NCBI RefSeq assembly: GCF_000004075.3
Contig: NC_026656.2
Span: 3,224,001 to 3,288,000, forward strand
Reading direction: 5' to 3'
DNA length: 64,000 bases
DNA from: Cucumis sativus
Taxonomy: Eukaryota > Streptophyta > Magnoliopsida > Cucurbitales > Cucurbitaceae
In this document: positions 1-14,832 of the stretch, in pieces
Position numbering within the stretch: the stretch's first letter is position 1
How the letters are laid out: each line of letters opens with the position of its first letter
Notes under the pieces: model-generated
Databases searched by the model: none
What the model was told of the DNA's origin: nothing
The model's input: the letters and a program-made list of their open reading frames with translations, nothing else
Made by a program: the position numbers and the translations under genes

Positions 1-1261
<1,261 letters not shown>

Positions 1262-1807
1262 GGTGGGGATTTCCTTCCCCGTATTTCTCTCCTACAATCC
1301 AGCTGAAGACGTGGTATGATATAGTTGCAACATGTAAACTTTATTAAATCCAGCGCAAGACTGCAAAACATTCAGCAGCAGAAATATAAATCCCGATGTC
1401 TTTCATTGGCAATCTACGACCGCAACCAAAAAATCGACTGCCTAACAAAAGGCTACAATTAAAGCATGCAAATCGACAGTAACTACACAAGTATCAGACA
1501 ATCACTAATGCAATCGTATGAAAAAATTCCAAAAAACCCCATATAAACTTAATTCTGTTTTGACAAGCAATCAGATTCATGGAGCGTTTCTATCCAACAT
1601 GACGATTAAAACAAACGCTTGGCGAATGTAATTAAAAATGGCAAGAACGTTGAAAGATACTCGAGATATACCGAAATGTAGGTGATTCAGACGAAATTCT
1701 GATGCGACTTCGAAATTACAATTAAGAATAACGGGTTATGGCGAGAGATTGGACCGGAAATTCTCAAGTGTCAGAATTTGAAGCAAATTCGTTCGTTTGT
1801 ACACTGT

Positions 1808-1818
1808 GGCGCGCGAAA
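1808..1818 (-). promoter_or_regulatory. E2F-like site upstream of the RecQ helicase
   Basis: On the minus strand the sequence reads TTTCGCGCGCC, which fits the plant E2F consensus TTTSSCGC. It sits about 550 bases upstream of the helicase ATG, at the edge of a sequence step: AT-rich spacer beyond it, mixed-composition leader inside it. This suggests a transcription start between about 1700 and 1800 and S-phase control. The match is seen directly; the function is inference. Confidence 0.45.
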
Positions 1819-1829
1819 AAAATTGAGTG

Positions 1830-4800
1830 GGAAAATTTTTGGAGCGTTCGTGGTTTTGATCCGAGTAATAGTAAAACCTTGACCTCTCTAATTGTTAAAA
1901 TCGTATACTTCTTTACGGTGTCGTTTTACAACAAAACAATGTCCCTCAAAATTAAACTAAATCTAAAAAAAACCTTCCCATACTTATAATAATAATACTA
2001 CTTTATTAATCATTCTACATTAGAAAGTTCGAGATTTAAATCGATAAAATTTAAAGTCTATAGTTAAAGTTTTTAAAGACCTTTAAATTTATGATTAAAA
2101 TTTCTAACACGTTGTGGTACTTTCTTAACATTTAAACATATGAATTAGGGCATATTTGCTCGTTTTATTTTATCATGTAACTAGTAACATCTTTTCACTT
2201 GTGTTTGTTTGGTGAGGAAATTATCATCGTCACTTAATAAGAACGACTATGTCACTGTGTTTTATTCATAACTCTTTAACAAATGTGTTCGTATTGTCTA
2301 CATTCTTATAAGCATATCTTATGCTAAACGAGTATTTGCCACAAGCCAAAACTAGTAGTTTCATCAAATTTCAAAATCAATATTTTATACTCTCGTAAAG
2401 CTCAACACACATGCTTAGTTCATAGCAACCCAACAAAATTGCAAACAATAATATACATTGTTTGCAACATTGCATATATTGTTTCAATAGTTATTTTATG
2501 AGGTGGCATTTTAGACAATGCTTCGACCATATAACATATTCACCATTTATGAAACTACAAACCTAATAATTCGATAGCACGTGTTGAGTGGATGGAAAAA
2601 AACCTCGAACTATTGTTGCATGAATAAGCAGAAAAATAACGTATATCAATTAAAATAAAACAATAAAATGAACGTAATAATTTACGTGTGGAAACTTCAA
2701 CACTAGAGAAAAAACCACAAAATTATACAAAGTTTGCTATGTGGCAATTTTATTACAACCACACGTAAAATCTATACTTATATGAAAAGTGTTGTATGAG
2801 CTCCTATTTTAAACTTTATCTATAAATTGGGATGATTGGGAACCAAACACATGAGTTATTTGTTTAGCGTTGGGAGTCCATAATTTAACCGAACATTCCA
2901 TGTGTGGTAAATTACCCTTATGGTATTTTGCCAAAAACTTAACACTTAACTGTTGTATCAAAGTTTATCATTAAAGGTAGTTGCATGGACGAGGTTGGAC
3001 GCGCAAAAGTTCAATCGAAGTTGGTGATCACCACAATGTGCCAAAACGAGTGAGGCAACATTTGGTTCGTGGGTGGAAGCAACGTAAACATGAAAAGGGC
3101 AGACGATTAAGGTGAGTTAGAGTTAGGGGGTGACCATAATAAACTGAAAAACCTAACCGACCAACCAAACCAAAGTTGGTCGATTGGAGAAAGAGAAGAA
3201 TCGGTCGATGTCAGTTTTGGAAAGTTTCAAATCAATAATTTTTTTTTAAAAAAATCTCAATGTTAAACCGACCGACCAACATTTATGCATTGATGGTTGA
3301 GGTCGGTTTGGACATTTACCAAACCGACTAGTGACAGTATGCTTGTAAAACAACTAATAACCATTTCTAGCTAGAGTGAGTTGTTTAAACTAACCTAACT
3401 AAATTCCATCAGTATTTTAGATTGATATTTGTTATCAATTTATTCTAACTCAAGTCGATGGTAAGCCAAAGACTCTTTAGATAAACAACATAGATTCATT
3501 TTGAGTATTGTAGTATACAATCTTATTATCATCACATTTAAACATATACACACAATCAGTATAACAACTGCATTTTAAAAACATTTAAATTAAAATGTTT
3601 ACAATAACCGTTTTAATTTATGCCACAATTTTGATATTAGTAGTTTTAATTACTACATTTTTTCGCTAGTATCACAACTATATACAATATTGTATCTCAC
3701 ATATATCAACATATCAATGCACGATTTACAACGAAATTTAAATCGTTAAAATCAAATTTGTCATAACACTAAACATGCGTTTTTTTTTTTTTTACCCTCC
3801 CAAATATGCCATTGTTTATTCTTTTATCACATCACAACATGATTTTTCTCTTATTCTACATCAAGTATGATTCTCCATATTAGATTACAAAAATACCCCT
3901 CAAACGGTGGCTTACAATACGCCATCTACCATAGAAATCGTTGACAATGAGGGTTAATATAGTAAATAACCAAAATAATTTATTTATTTGGTCCAACAAT
4001 TTCTAAAGACCATTGATTTCTTTTTCTCCTATCTCTTTCGTTTTTTTTTACAATATTTGAATTGATTTAACTTTGATTTGGAACCAATATCATGTGATAA
4101 TCCTTATAGTAATGTATTAACAAAAATCAAATAAAGATGGAATAAAAGCATAAAGAATAATACTTTTAAATGTTAAGAGTCCACGCTAGTATATATGTTC
4201 ATGTTCGATTTCTAATTTTTAATCTATTGATTTTAGAAGAACTTAAAAAGTTTCTTAAGATATTTATTTTTATTGTTTTAAATAATTGTTCGACATTTGA
4301 AAATAAAAAATGGATCATTCTCAAATATAACAAAAAAAAACTATTTACAAAATATAGTAAAATCTATTCAATTTTCTATAACCCATTTAAGATTATTTTG
4401 GAATGGGTGAATATTTTTTTTTTTCTATTTGTAACAACTTCTGGTAAGAAATTTTAGATACTAGAAAACTAACATAAAAAATTTGCTTCAAAAGCATATT
4501 TTGAAACTTAATGAAGCTGGTTATTGTACTATAAAGTTACAAGATTGTGTTTTTTAGGGGTAGATTATTTAGTGTAAGTATGAAACAGTGTAACAAAAGG
4601 ATGAGAGGTTGAATAACGAGTTCTTTTTATTTTATTTCACCTTAAAGGGGCAAATGATTTGGTAAGTAGTGGTGAGTATTGATCGATCAAAGTGATATTT
4701 TGACAAAATCACCATCGAATCGAATATATCAATTTAGAAAATGTTCAAATCGACTCTAACATGGTCAAAAATAATATCGTTAGTTGGTCAACTTTGTGAT

Positions 4801-5260
4801 TTGTTATTTTTGAAAATTCTTCTAACATAAGCCAATTGAAAAACTTCAATTTGGTAATTCAACTCAATTTTTTCTTACTGATAAGTCACAATATATATAA
4901 CATCCAATTCATAAAGTTGGGAAATTCAATCCACCCGACATATTTAATAGAAGAACTAGAAAAACCCACAGAATTTGCACATCAACCCTATTAGTCACCG
5001 AAGACAAATCGAGAAGAAACAAAACTTCTCCATCTTATATCAACATCAACAGTGTCATTTTACCTCAATAACATAAATTAATATTACTATAACGAATCAT
5101 GATTTAACAATAGTTATAAAAATCGAGTATGATAATTAAAGAGTGAATCACCCATTGAGTTATAATAGCTCACTCAATCCAATTAGTTCAAATTCACTTA
5201 TTATTCGAATTTGAAAAGAAAAAAACAATTTTTTGAAGCATAAATAACAATATTCCCACC
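1830..5260. other. AT-rich intergenic spacer
   Basis: No supportable gene. Reading frames are short and AT-biased without family resemblance. The stretch contains homopolymer A/T runs and an ACCG/CGGT-rich patch at about 3150-3330 with a small perfect hairpin (separate entry). The right end, about 5260-5385, is probably promoter and 5' leader of the HIPP gene, with a long A run just before its ATG. Confidence 0.6.
3158..3182. repeat. Small perfect hairpin in an ACCG/CGGT-rich patch
   Basis: CGACCAAC (3158-3165) and GTTGGTCG (3175-3182) form a perfect 8-bp stem with a 9-base loop. The surrounding 3150-3330 has further opposed ACCGACC and GGTCGG motifs, giving a degenerate fold-back patch. This looks like a decayed simple or fold-back repeat rather than a regulatory RNA. 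Confidence 0.45.
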
Positions 5261-5385
5261 AAATATTGCCTTCATTTCAGTATTTGATTCTCCTTCTTTA
5301 TGTAGAAACTGCTTTTTTTCAAATTATTTTCACTTATTCCTCTTTCAAAGGCGTCTCCATTCATTCCAAAAAGAAAAAAAAAGAA

Positions 5386-6850
5386 ATGCTTGAATTACCC
5401 TCAAAAGCATCTAATCCTCCACAATCTCTCCCGAGAACAGAGCAGCTGATCAAAGCTTCAGTGCCTTTAATGGCAGAACAAGAACCCAAGCCTGAGCCTA
5501 AAGAAGTTGAAGAAAATCTGGACCCTCCTCTCATTTACAAGGTACTCCAACATTTTTTCGTCTTCTTCCTTCACTCACTATATGCCTTGATTTTCTTGAC
5601 GCTTTGTGTAATTTGTCATGTTCTTGTTCTGTTTTACAGACGTGGGTTTTGAAAGTCTCCATTCATTGCGAAGCCTGCAAGAGGAAAGTTAAACGAGTTC
5701 TCAAGGACATTGAAGGTTAATTTCGATGTTTTTTTTTTTTTTGTCCTTCCTCTGTATCTATCTCGATTCGTGTTCGTACTGCGATTTTCTGTTTTGCGAA
5801 TTCGGTAATATTCTTTTGGTAATGAATTCAAATAAGTTTTTTTTTACTATCTGCTCTGGCGTTCTTAACATTCTGGTTTTTGTTCAGTTTCTTGTATTGT
5901 TCTCTCTATGTAACTCGCTGTTTTCTATTTGCTAGGATTTAATCTACTATTTCTTTGTAGAATCGTTACCTTCTTCATGATTTTTCTTTGGAACATGGAC
6001 TGGAGAATATCTGTTTAATTATGAATGTGACTTTTCAGGAGTATATGAAACGGATATCGATTTAAAGCAACAGAAAGTTGTTGTGAAAGGTAACGTCGAA
6101 TCAGAAACTTTGATAAAGAAATTGTTGAAGACAGGGAAGCACGCGGAGCTATGGCCGGAAAAAGGAAAAAGTAAAGGAAAGTCGAAGAAGAAAGAGAAAC
6201 ATAGCGATTCCGAAAGCTCCGATGAAAGCAGCGGCCATGAAGACGAAAAAGACAGAGTGAAATTCGATGTACAGGATCCGAAGAAAAATGGAGACCCGAC
6301 TGGGAAGATCATCGACGGCGGCGGTGACAGTCAAGCCAAACAGCCTGGTCCTGCACCGGCCGGTGATGGCCAGACCGGCGGCAGTGCAGGTAAGAAAAAG
6401 AAGAAGAAAAAGAAGAAGAAGAGCGGCGGAGGTGGCGGCGGCAATGCCGGCGGTGAAGCTCCCGTCGATCCTCCAGCAAATGGAGCGCCACCGTCCGAAC
6501 CAAATCCGGGTCATTCGGATACCGGTCCACATCCTGTAGCCGGTCCGGTTCCGGTTCCGATTGTAGTGAATGAGAGCCCTACACGTCACTATGTGACTCA
6601 ATATCAACCGCATTACATTCCGCACCCAGTTTATTCAGTGCGGTACAGTACAGCATACGCCATGAGTTCTCAGCCACGGCGCGAATCATATTATGCCACG
6701 CCGCAACAACATTCGTATGCGTACGTGCATCCAGGTGTACGGCCTGAGACTGATTCTCCACCGTCTGATTTTGAGCCATATTCATCACAGCCGTCTGATT
6801 CTCTGGAGATATTCAGTGATGAAAATCCGAATGGGTGCTCAATCGTGTGA
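5386..6850 (+). CDS. Heavy-metal-associated isoprenylated plant protein (HIPP)
   Basis: Three exons, 5386-5541, 5640-5715 and 6039-6850, give 347 residues. An HMA metal-binding fold starts at about residue 53 (TWVLKVSIHCEACKRKV), with the metal-binding CxxC at Cys62-Cys65, and ends near the HAELWPEK segment typical of one HIPP branch. A long disordered tail follows: a Lys/Ser/Glu-rich part, a run of ten lysines at about 196-205, a Gly run, Pro-rich sequence and a Tyr/His-rich part. The protein ends in CSIV, a CaaX box predicting farnesylation and membrane or nuclear-envelope attachment. HIPPs are metallochaperones and stress-response scaffolds; the bound metal cannot be read from sequence. 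The ATG at 5386 was chosen over upstream codons because the protein then starts as expected for HIPPs. Which Arabidopsis HIPP is orthologous is uncertain (HIPP34-36 group). Confidence 0.93.
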
Positions 6851-9800
6851 GGCAATTTAAAATTTTTGCTCCGAAATGACCATATTGGACAGCGTAAGTG
6901 CAAGGTCTTTTAAACTAATTTAGGAGTATTTAGAGGGGTAATTATGTAATGTACAGGTGGCTTTTGTTTTGATATCAAACACATTTTGTAATGCTATTGC
7001 TTATGCTACATTTTCAAAGGGTTTGAATTTGAGCGTATCCGAAGCTACATGCCTACACCTATATATATATATAGAAAATAATTACACTTTGTTCTATATC
7101 CATACAGAAAATAATTTCAATTTCCAAAAACGAAGATAGTTGTTTAATGAAGTTAATATGTGAGTGTCTCTTCCTAAATGTAACTAAATTTGTGTGTTTT
7201 TGTTTTACAATATGAGAATATGAGAATGGAGTGTTTTCTCAATTTATCCAGGTTTGTTTTGACAAATTTATATGTCATTAATTACTCTTGAGCTATTTTT
7301 AGTCAAAACTTATAAGATTTATCTAAATGAATCATAATTGAGCTGAGTTAGATGAATAAACAAAAAAATTCATTCATTGTTTGCTAGGGATGTATATAAG
7401 TCGAGTTAATTAGGTTGCCATATTGGTTTTTTTGTTTCATCTTTCTACGATTCAGATAAATTTTCATATTGTTTTTCAATATACAAAAGTGTACAAATTC
7501 TCATTTAAGGTGTAAGGTGACATATATATGTTATACATTCACATCCTAAGTTTACAATATTTGTTCAAATTCTAAGTATTTGTACACATATACATAATAG
7601 TTGGGTTGGGTCATATGGTAAATTACTAAATGTAGGATTTAATAAGTCCAATAATACTTTCTAAAGGCCATTGTTCTTTTCCATTTTTCCCCTAATATTT
7701 TGATTTGATTCATTTTGAGTTGGACCAATATCTAATGATTATAGAGTAATGGTAAGATATTAACAAAAAGATATAAAATAAAGAGAGAACAATACCCACT
7801 AAAATTGCCTTTTCCTTTCAAATTCCAAAGAGTTTTCCCCTTTTCTTGTTTTCTTTTATAGGGAAAAGAAACTCATATTATTCTCTTGGTCATTGAAGAT
7901 TCCCATTTTCATATCCGTAGTCTTGTAATGGAGAATCTAATTCCTTTGTATTTATCTACTTCTTTTGTCTATCAAACTTGTGAACAAATATAGTTTCATG
8001 TCATTCTTTTAAAAGATAGCTAAGTAAGTATTTTGAAGTAAAACCATTTGCATTTTGGTGGGTTAGGTGTCGAGTGTCGAGTTGTGTTTGGTTAGATGGT
8101 AATATTTTCTAAAAAAAGTTAGAGTTTATTGTTGTTATTTAGTTTGAAAAATGGTGATGGTAATTTCGAAGGAAACTTACGTTTTTAGTCTTTATGTTTG
8201 AACAATCAACTTTCAAAATGTAAACTTTTTCTAAACTTCCTTAGGTAATTATTTTGACTATATATTTTGTCTTTGTCCTTCAAACCTAAGCTTCTATGCA
8301 TTTTTTTCACATCCAAAATTCTTCATTTACTGTTTACTTTATCAATGGTTTAAAAAGACCAATCTAACATTTGAAAACTAAACAAAATAATTTTTAAAAA
8401 GGGGAATTTACATAAATAGAAAAAAAAAACTTTAGGCTTGTATTAAAAGTTTGTTATTGACCGTAAATAATTTGTCAATTATTCTCTTTTTAAAATTATC
8501 CCTTCTAAAAACTTGTTTATGTTTTTTAAATTACTTAAAAATTCAACAATTATATTTAAATAACATTATTTTAAGAAATCAGAAATAAATACAATATAAT
8601 TTTTTAAAAGTTAAATAGTTACTAAAGAGGGCTTTTATATTTTGTTTTTGGTTTTTTAAAATTATGCCTATATTTTCATGATTATTACAATGGTTCTTAA
8701 CTATAACTATTGAATTCTCGTAGTCTTATAAAAAAAACTAGTATTTGAAAGCTATTCATTTATAGTTTTCAAATTTTGACTTTTTCTAACACTATGGTAA
8801 AATGTAGGTAACAAAATAATAACAAAATTTAAAGGTAAAAGTAATATAGTGTTTATAGACTTAATTAATTTGTAGGAATGGTAACAAAAAGGCAAAATAA
8901 TTACCATTCAAGGCTTATTGTTGAATGACATTTTAAATTAGAACGACAAATTTTACAAACTGTATTGTCTCTCTAAAATTATTTGTTTTCTATAATCTAA
9001 ACGACTTTCCATCGTTTTAAAAAGTAACTCCAAATACTTATTTAAATATAGTTATTGGAAAACTCAGTATCCATACAATATTTTAAAACTTATTAACCAA
9101 ATGCACATAATTTTAAGGATTTGATGAATGAGAAGTTGCAGTATAACTTATTCTTCAAAATTCGATAACTAACCAAATGTATTTTACCTAACTTTATCTA
9201 TTATTATTATTTTATTATTATTACAACAATTATGAGAATGAAAATCGAACCTCAAATCTTCCATAAATTATGTGAGTTTGATTAGTTGGTTTTAGTTTGC
9301 AATTATCACGGTACTTTATTTTAGTGGTTCATATGCTCGAATATTGTGTAAATACATGCACACATGTTGTTTTTACCCGTATATACAACAACTTCAATTA
9401 CACACATATTGCAGTAACAAACACTATATATATACATGTATTACGATAGACAATAAAACCATCAATTAGTTGGTCAATATATTTGTAAATCAAATGATTC
9501 AACATTAATATCATTGTTTAATAGATATCTTCAACATCTCGTATAAAATATCTAAGAGATTCACGATTTACTTAAATGTCAATTAAGTTATTAAACTTCA
9601 AAAAACATCCTCGCTCAATACGTTGTTTAATCCGTATATTTGAAATATGAAAAAAAAAAACATATTGATGACATCACATACCATTTGTCAACGATGAGCA
9701 CGAGTGTAAGAGAGGAAGGAGAAGATTGATCAAGGAGGTGCCATAGCGTGCAATAACAAGTACATTGTCAAATGTCAACTTATTATTTTAGTGTGAAGTG

Positions 9801-10310
9801 CACGAGTGTGAGAGAGGAAGGAGAAGAGTGAACAAGAAGGTGCCACAACGTGCAATAACAAGTACATTGTATAATCTGTATTGGAATAATTAAACACAAC
9901 ACCTACGAGAAAAAGGTGAATTAACAAAATATCATATACCTATATTTTTAACATTCAAGTGCAACTACGTTCTCATGTTAAAATTTGAATCATCCGTACA
10001 AAAGTTCTTCAATACTATTTAACAAAATATTAGGGATAATTCTAAATCTAATCGATAGATTCAAAATATTATCATACATAGCAACATTTTATAAAGATTG
10101 TAAATATAACATAAATAACATTTGAAAGTTTATCAACTATAATAATCTACAATAAACCATATAGAAAAGATTTGTAATTTACAAAACTTTAGAAATATTG
10201 TTATATACTTATTACAATATTTGATATCTACCGTAATTACATAAGAATTAATTCTATTAGTAACACATAATTAATTATTCACCAACCTCGAAACTTCGCG
10301 GGGTCTTCTT
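6851..10310. other. AT-rich intergenic spacer
   Basis: About 6851-7080 is probably HIPP 3' UTR, with a short TA-dinucleotide tract near 7062-7072. The rest holds no supportable gene. It has one clear 71-bp direct duplication (9698-9768 and 9800-9870, separate entry) and AT-rich, weakly repetitive sequence. Confidence 0.55.
9698..9870. repeat. 71-bp direct repeat, two copies 102 bp apart
   Basis: 9698-9768 and 9800-9870 are equal in length and nearly identical. Both run from GCACGAGTGT through AGAGAGGAAGGAGAAG to GCAATAACAAGTACATTGT, with only a few substitutions and no indels. The 31-base spacer is unrelated. The GA-rich composition differs from the surrounding AT-rich DNA. It is a recent local duplication with no coding potential that I can see. 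Confidence 0.85.
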
Positions 10311-10316
10311 TACTTC

Positions 10317-10326
10317 TTCCCGCCAA
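10317..10326 (+). promoter_or_regulatory. E2F-like site upstream of RAD9
   Basis: TTCCCGCCAA lies about 70 bases before the RAD9 ATG, in a short GC-richer leader after an AT-rich spacer. It resembles the classical E2F motif TTTCCCGC with one base changed. It fits cell-cycle control of a checkpoint gene. Motif seen; role inferred. Confidence 0.5.
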
Positions 10327-10394
10327 CACAAAATCAGTGCGATTCCCTCTCGCTTTCTCTCGTTCTGTCACCGGACGGCGAGGGTGTGACAACG

Positions 10395-13300
10395 ATGGAG
10401 TTTAGTTTAAGCGGAAATGCTCTCAAGACCTTTGCTCGCTCAGTCACATGCCTTGCTCGAATCGGAAACGAGCTCGTCATCCAAGCTTCTCCATCGCAGG
10501 TATTCCATATTTTTCAATTCGCTCTCCATTGTTCTTTCCATTTCCCCTCCGAATCCGTTTCCCTACAACAACTTCATCACCGATTCTCACATCTTTTGCA
10601 TCTGACGTATTTAGTTTGATCGATCAGTTGAGTTGTTTGTAAGGTTAATTATAGTGCTATGTTTTGACGAGTCCAAGATTAGGTGGAATATCAGTATCTG
10701 TTTAAACGGATTCTGGAAATTGTATTTTAGCCAGTGATTCTGTATCCAATATAGGTAACATATGTTTGCAGAATGTGGTCATTGGTTAGCGAGTTCGAGT
10801 GAAAATAACTTTTGAACATGTAAAATGTCGTTGGTTGGTGAAAAGCGAGCCGGAATACCCGTTCCTTCTACTAGTGAACTGGGAATCTGTGAAAGGGAGG
10901 TAACAGGTATCGCATTGAAACTCTAGGATTGATGCAAAGGCTACTATCTTAGCTTATAAGACTCATCTCACCTCCCCACAAAAAACCTTTGTCCTACTTA
11001 TTTTGAATAAGGCTTTGAGAAATTCAAAAACCTCCTCAATCATATGTTCCTGTAAAAGACCTACTACTTCACCTCAGATAGTTTTAGCCAAAAAACTATT
11101 CCCTTTTCCAGCTGCCTAAACCTGTGGAAAAAACAATTCATCCTCTTCTTTCAACAATTTGATGTTGACCATTTGAAATGATCTCATCTCTCTCTCTCTC
11201 TCCCCCCCCCAAAGAGAACCCAGTGAATTTTAGTAATGAACACATCCAGTCTTTCTTTTTCCTTTGTCATCTCCGTGAACCCTAACAACTTATAACCATG
11301 GCTTTTATTTTCGATATCAACTCTTTTTTGAAACAGAAAAACTTATCATTGATATGCCAGGAGTTGCAAGTGTAGTTAGCATTGAGCCGGTATATCCCAA
11401 ACCTTTATCCTATACAAGGACTTTTTATTGTCACTGAAAATTGAGTGAACTGTGCGATTTGAAATTGTAAAATAGCTAAAATCTTGAAGCCTGCTTTGCT
11501 TGTTGAATTGTTTTGGCACGGGCATGCATGGCTCAAATATATGAAAAAAGCAATCTTATAGCCAATTAATTTTCTATCAAGTGCAGCTTGCTTTTTACAC
11601 TCTCAATGCATCACGGTCTGCCTATCAAGCTATAACATTTGAGACTGGGTTTTTTGATCACTATGCTGTTTCTGGTAATCAAGTGCAGTGCAGTGTTCTT
11701 TTGAAGGTATGCATGATATTATGTTATATTGCACTCACGATCTTATGTTGTATTGCACTCACCATCAGTACTTTACTGCGCTCCAATCCTTACATATTAT
11801 GGCATGCCAGGCTGTCTGCTCTGTTCTCAGAACACCAATTGTCAGTATAGACCATCTGAAAGTGCAGTTACCAGATCCTGATGCATTGAAAGTGCGATGG
11901 AGTTTGGAATGTTTCAACGGTCAGTTGCGTTTTTATGAATACACACACATTTGTGTAAAGCCATGTTCAAATGATCTAAGATCATTGATAAATGCAGATG
12001 CTGACTACTTAAAAATGTCACTCAATGATGTCTAACTTACGTTGGTCCAATGTGACTTTCATTGATTATAAATCATCTGATAACTAAAAATGTAGATTGC
12101 ATCTAAAGCTACAAGGATCATTGGTCTTACGAAATGCTTTTGTGTTTTTAATACCACTAGATCATATGGTTTTATGATGAATAAACTTTAAATACACCAA
12201 TGTTATCTGTTATGCAGGGATGAAGAAAACATACTTTATTTCTTGCAACATTGAGCCAGACATACAACACTTGTCTCTTGACAGGAGGCAATTCCCAAGC
12301 GACTTAGTTGTAAGACCTCGAGATCTGAACAGATTACTCTCTAATTTTCAGTCATCCTTGCAGGAGATCACTGTTATTGCAACAGAACCAACTTCGTTAC
12401 CTTCTGAAGCTGCAAGTGAGATTGAAGGAAAGGCTGTTGAACTTAGAAGCTACATAGACCCAACAAAAGGTGAAAAATGATACATGCAAGCCTAGATCAA
12501 TTAATATTTAATACTATAAATTCCCTCTCAATAAACTTAAGTTAAATGTTGATGCCTGAAAACTTGATACTTTTCATGGATATACCAAAATTTAGGTTAT
12601 GCTTCATTGTTTAACTGCAGACAATGATGCACTGCTTCATACTCAACTCTGGATAGATCCTATGGAAGAGTTTGTCCATTATTCTCACAGTGGAGATCCA
12701 GTGGACATAACATTTGGAGTAAAAGAATTGAAGGTACTTTGATTTAACCTCTGGAATCTCCCTTGTGCATTCAATTTTCATTATAGAGTTGAGAATGCTG
12801 CTCCTCTGGTGGTGCTACTAGCCATTTCTTCTATATGCTCTGTAGTCTGTGGTTAGTTGATGTTATTGTTGTTATTTTTGATGACATGGAACTATATATA
12901 GGAAGAGCTATTAATTCATAGCTCTTTCGTGGATACTTGTGGTCAAGGCATTTCCTTTAAGCTACTTTCATCATCAAATTTCAGGCATTTCTTTCTTTTT
13001 GTGAGGGCTGTGAAGTTGACATCCACCTGTATTTTGAGAAAGCTGGGGAGTAAGAACTCCGACTCTTTTCTTTGTTATTTATTCTTTTTGCTTCCTCTTT
13101 TACCTTCTTCTTAGCATTTTCTCAATCCTTAATAGTTGAGGACCTCCGACTTATAATTATCATAATGGTGCTAAATTACCACGGATGATCTTCTAACTGC
13201 TTGACTTAGCTTCATAATACTTTGTTCAATTTTCTGGTTAGAACTTAGTAACTATGGTTCTGAACGAAATACAAAGTTAACTCTTGTTATCTAGTGTGAT

Positions 13301-14832
13301 AGGATTTCATATTTGGATGCAGGCCAATTCTAATGGCACCGAAATTTGGTCTGGATGATGGTTCCAGTTCAAACTTTGATGCTACACTTGTACTTGCTAC
13401 CATGCTTATATCACAGCTCCATGCGGGAAACCAATCACAGCCTCCACAAGAAGCTGCTAGTGTGCATGGTGAATCTGATCGCAGAGCTGGCTCCCAAGCA
13501 CAAGCACAAGCACAGCAAGATACATCTAGACCTAATGTCTCTGGGCATCCATCTGATCATACCAGAATGTGGTCTGACCTCTCAGGTCATTGTTTTTATT
13601 GAGGCCCAAATCTAGTTTTTTTGTATCCCCATCACATTTTCTTTGGCTTTCTCATCCAAGATACGATTTCTTAGAAATAAACTGTTTTGTATTTTGAATC
13701 ATTCTTCAACTCATTTTCAGGAAGTGCACCAAGAAGTGGTAACGGTGCTGAAGGACAGGTACAAGGTGAGAGAAATTTGAGTTCTTCCGAGCAGATGGAG
13801 ATTCAAAGGATTAGTACAATACAGATTTCAAAAGCTGGGTGTGCTCAAGAAAATGACCAAGTTGGTCGTGCTGGGTATCCTTTACAATGCAACTTGTTTC
13901 CATATTGATCAGTTTTGAAGTGATCTTTTGGTTATGATTCTTATATGAAGATGTCTATTACTGTTCCGATGAATTTTGCACCAATAAATAAAGATTAGTT
14001 TACGGAGAAAATTGGGTACAGTGACACAATCTTTGCGGTTAGGATTGAACATCTACTTCCCTTCAAGAATATTCATAGCATGGGAAGGTGATTTGGAGCT
14101 AACTCTAATTTAGAGTCTTCAGCCTAGCTATCTGACTAAATTTCTTCCTTTTTTGATTTTTTGCTCTGGACAAAGGTTTTGTAAATGGAGTAATGATATC
14201 CATCCTGTCACTAGCTGTATTAGAAAAATAAAGCAATTCGTATTAAAAAATAAAGTGATTCATGTTTAATAAAAAACTTCACATATTTAGTGATTGGAAG
14301 AAGTGAACACTGAGAAAAACATGAACTTGTATATGCATAGTTTAAACTGAAATTCTAATAGACAATAGCCAAAGAAGTGGACAACAGTCGAGTAAAGTAT
14401 GCAAAACATTAACAAACCACAGGGTTTTCACTTGGTGCATATTAAGTGACTGTTGTAACCTACACTTTGTAACTGCGGTCACCTTAGAGTCCTTTTCCAG
14501 TGCTTGGATTGATATACGTGACCAAGTTTACTTGACTGATTAATGTAGTGACTATTCTATGGGAAGGGATCAGGGAAGAGAACGTCAAGGTCAGTAGTAG
14601 ATACCACATTAGTCATTTGCTTAACCTAGCATATATTGTTACACCGGCTGCTAGTAGTAACATTTTCCTGTTCGGCTGCTTGATGCTCTCAGAGAAGTCT
14701 GATATTAATGGTCCTCCTGTGTCCCAACATCACCCCAGTAACTGGGTGGATGAAGAAGACGACGACGACGACGACGGGGACGACAACGAATTGTGTGTTC
14801 AGTCAACTCCACCATACTATGAAGAACAATAG
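10395..14832 (+). CDS. RAD9: RAD9, subunit of the 9-1-1 DNA-damage checkpoint clamp
   Basis: RAD9 joins RAD1 and HUS1 in a PCNA-like ring loaded at damaged DNA to activate ATR signalling in the nucleus. Ten exons join in frame: 10395-10499, 11587-11706, 11811-11919, 12218-12469, 12621-12733, 12985-13049, 13323-13585, 13721-13874, 14549-14589 and 14693-14832, giving 453 residues. The first seven exons carry the Rad9 fold, from MEFSLSGNALKTFARSV through LAFYTLNASRSAYQ, MKKTYFISCN and VDITFGVKELK to EPILMAPKFG. The C-terminal tail is low-complexity (Ala/Gln-rich, then DEEDDDDDDGDD) and ends ELCVQSTPPYYEEQ. Exon 9, only 41 bases, is the least certain; it was placed because it alone bridges the phase between exons 8 and 10 with good splice sites. 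Starting at the ATG at 10395 gives the conserved N terminus. Intron 1 (1.09 kb) includes a TC/C tract at about 11187-11210. Confidence 0.93.

Noticed and set aside
6149..6625. 158-residue minus-strand frame
   Set aside because: Antisense shadow of the low-complexity HIPP exon 3; the Leu/Phe-rich product is a mirror of the Lys and Gly codons.
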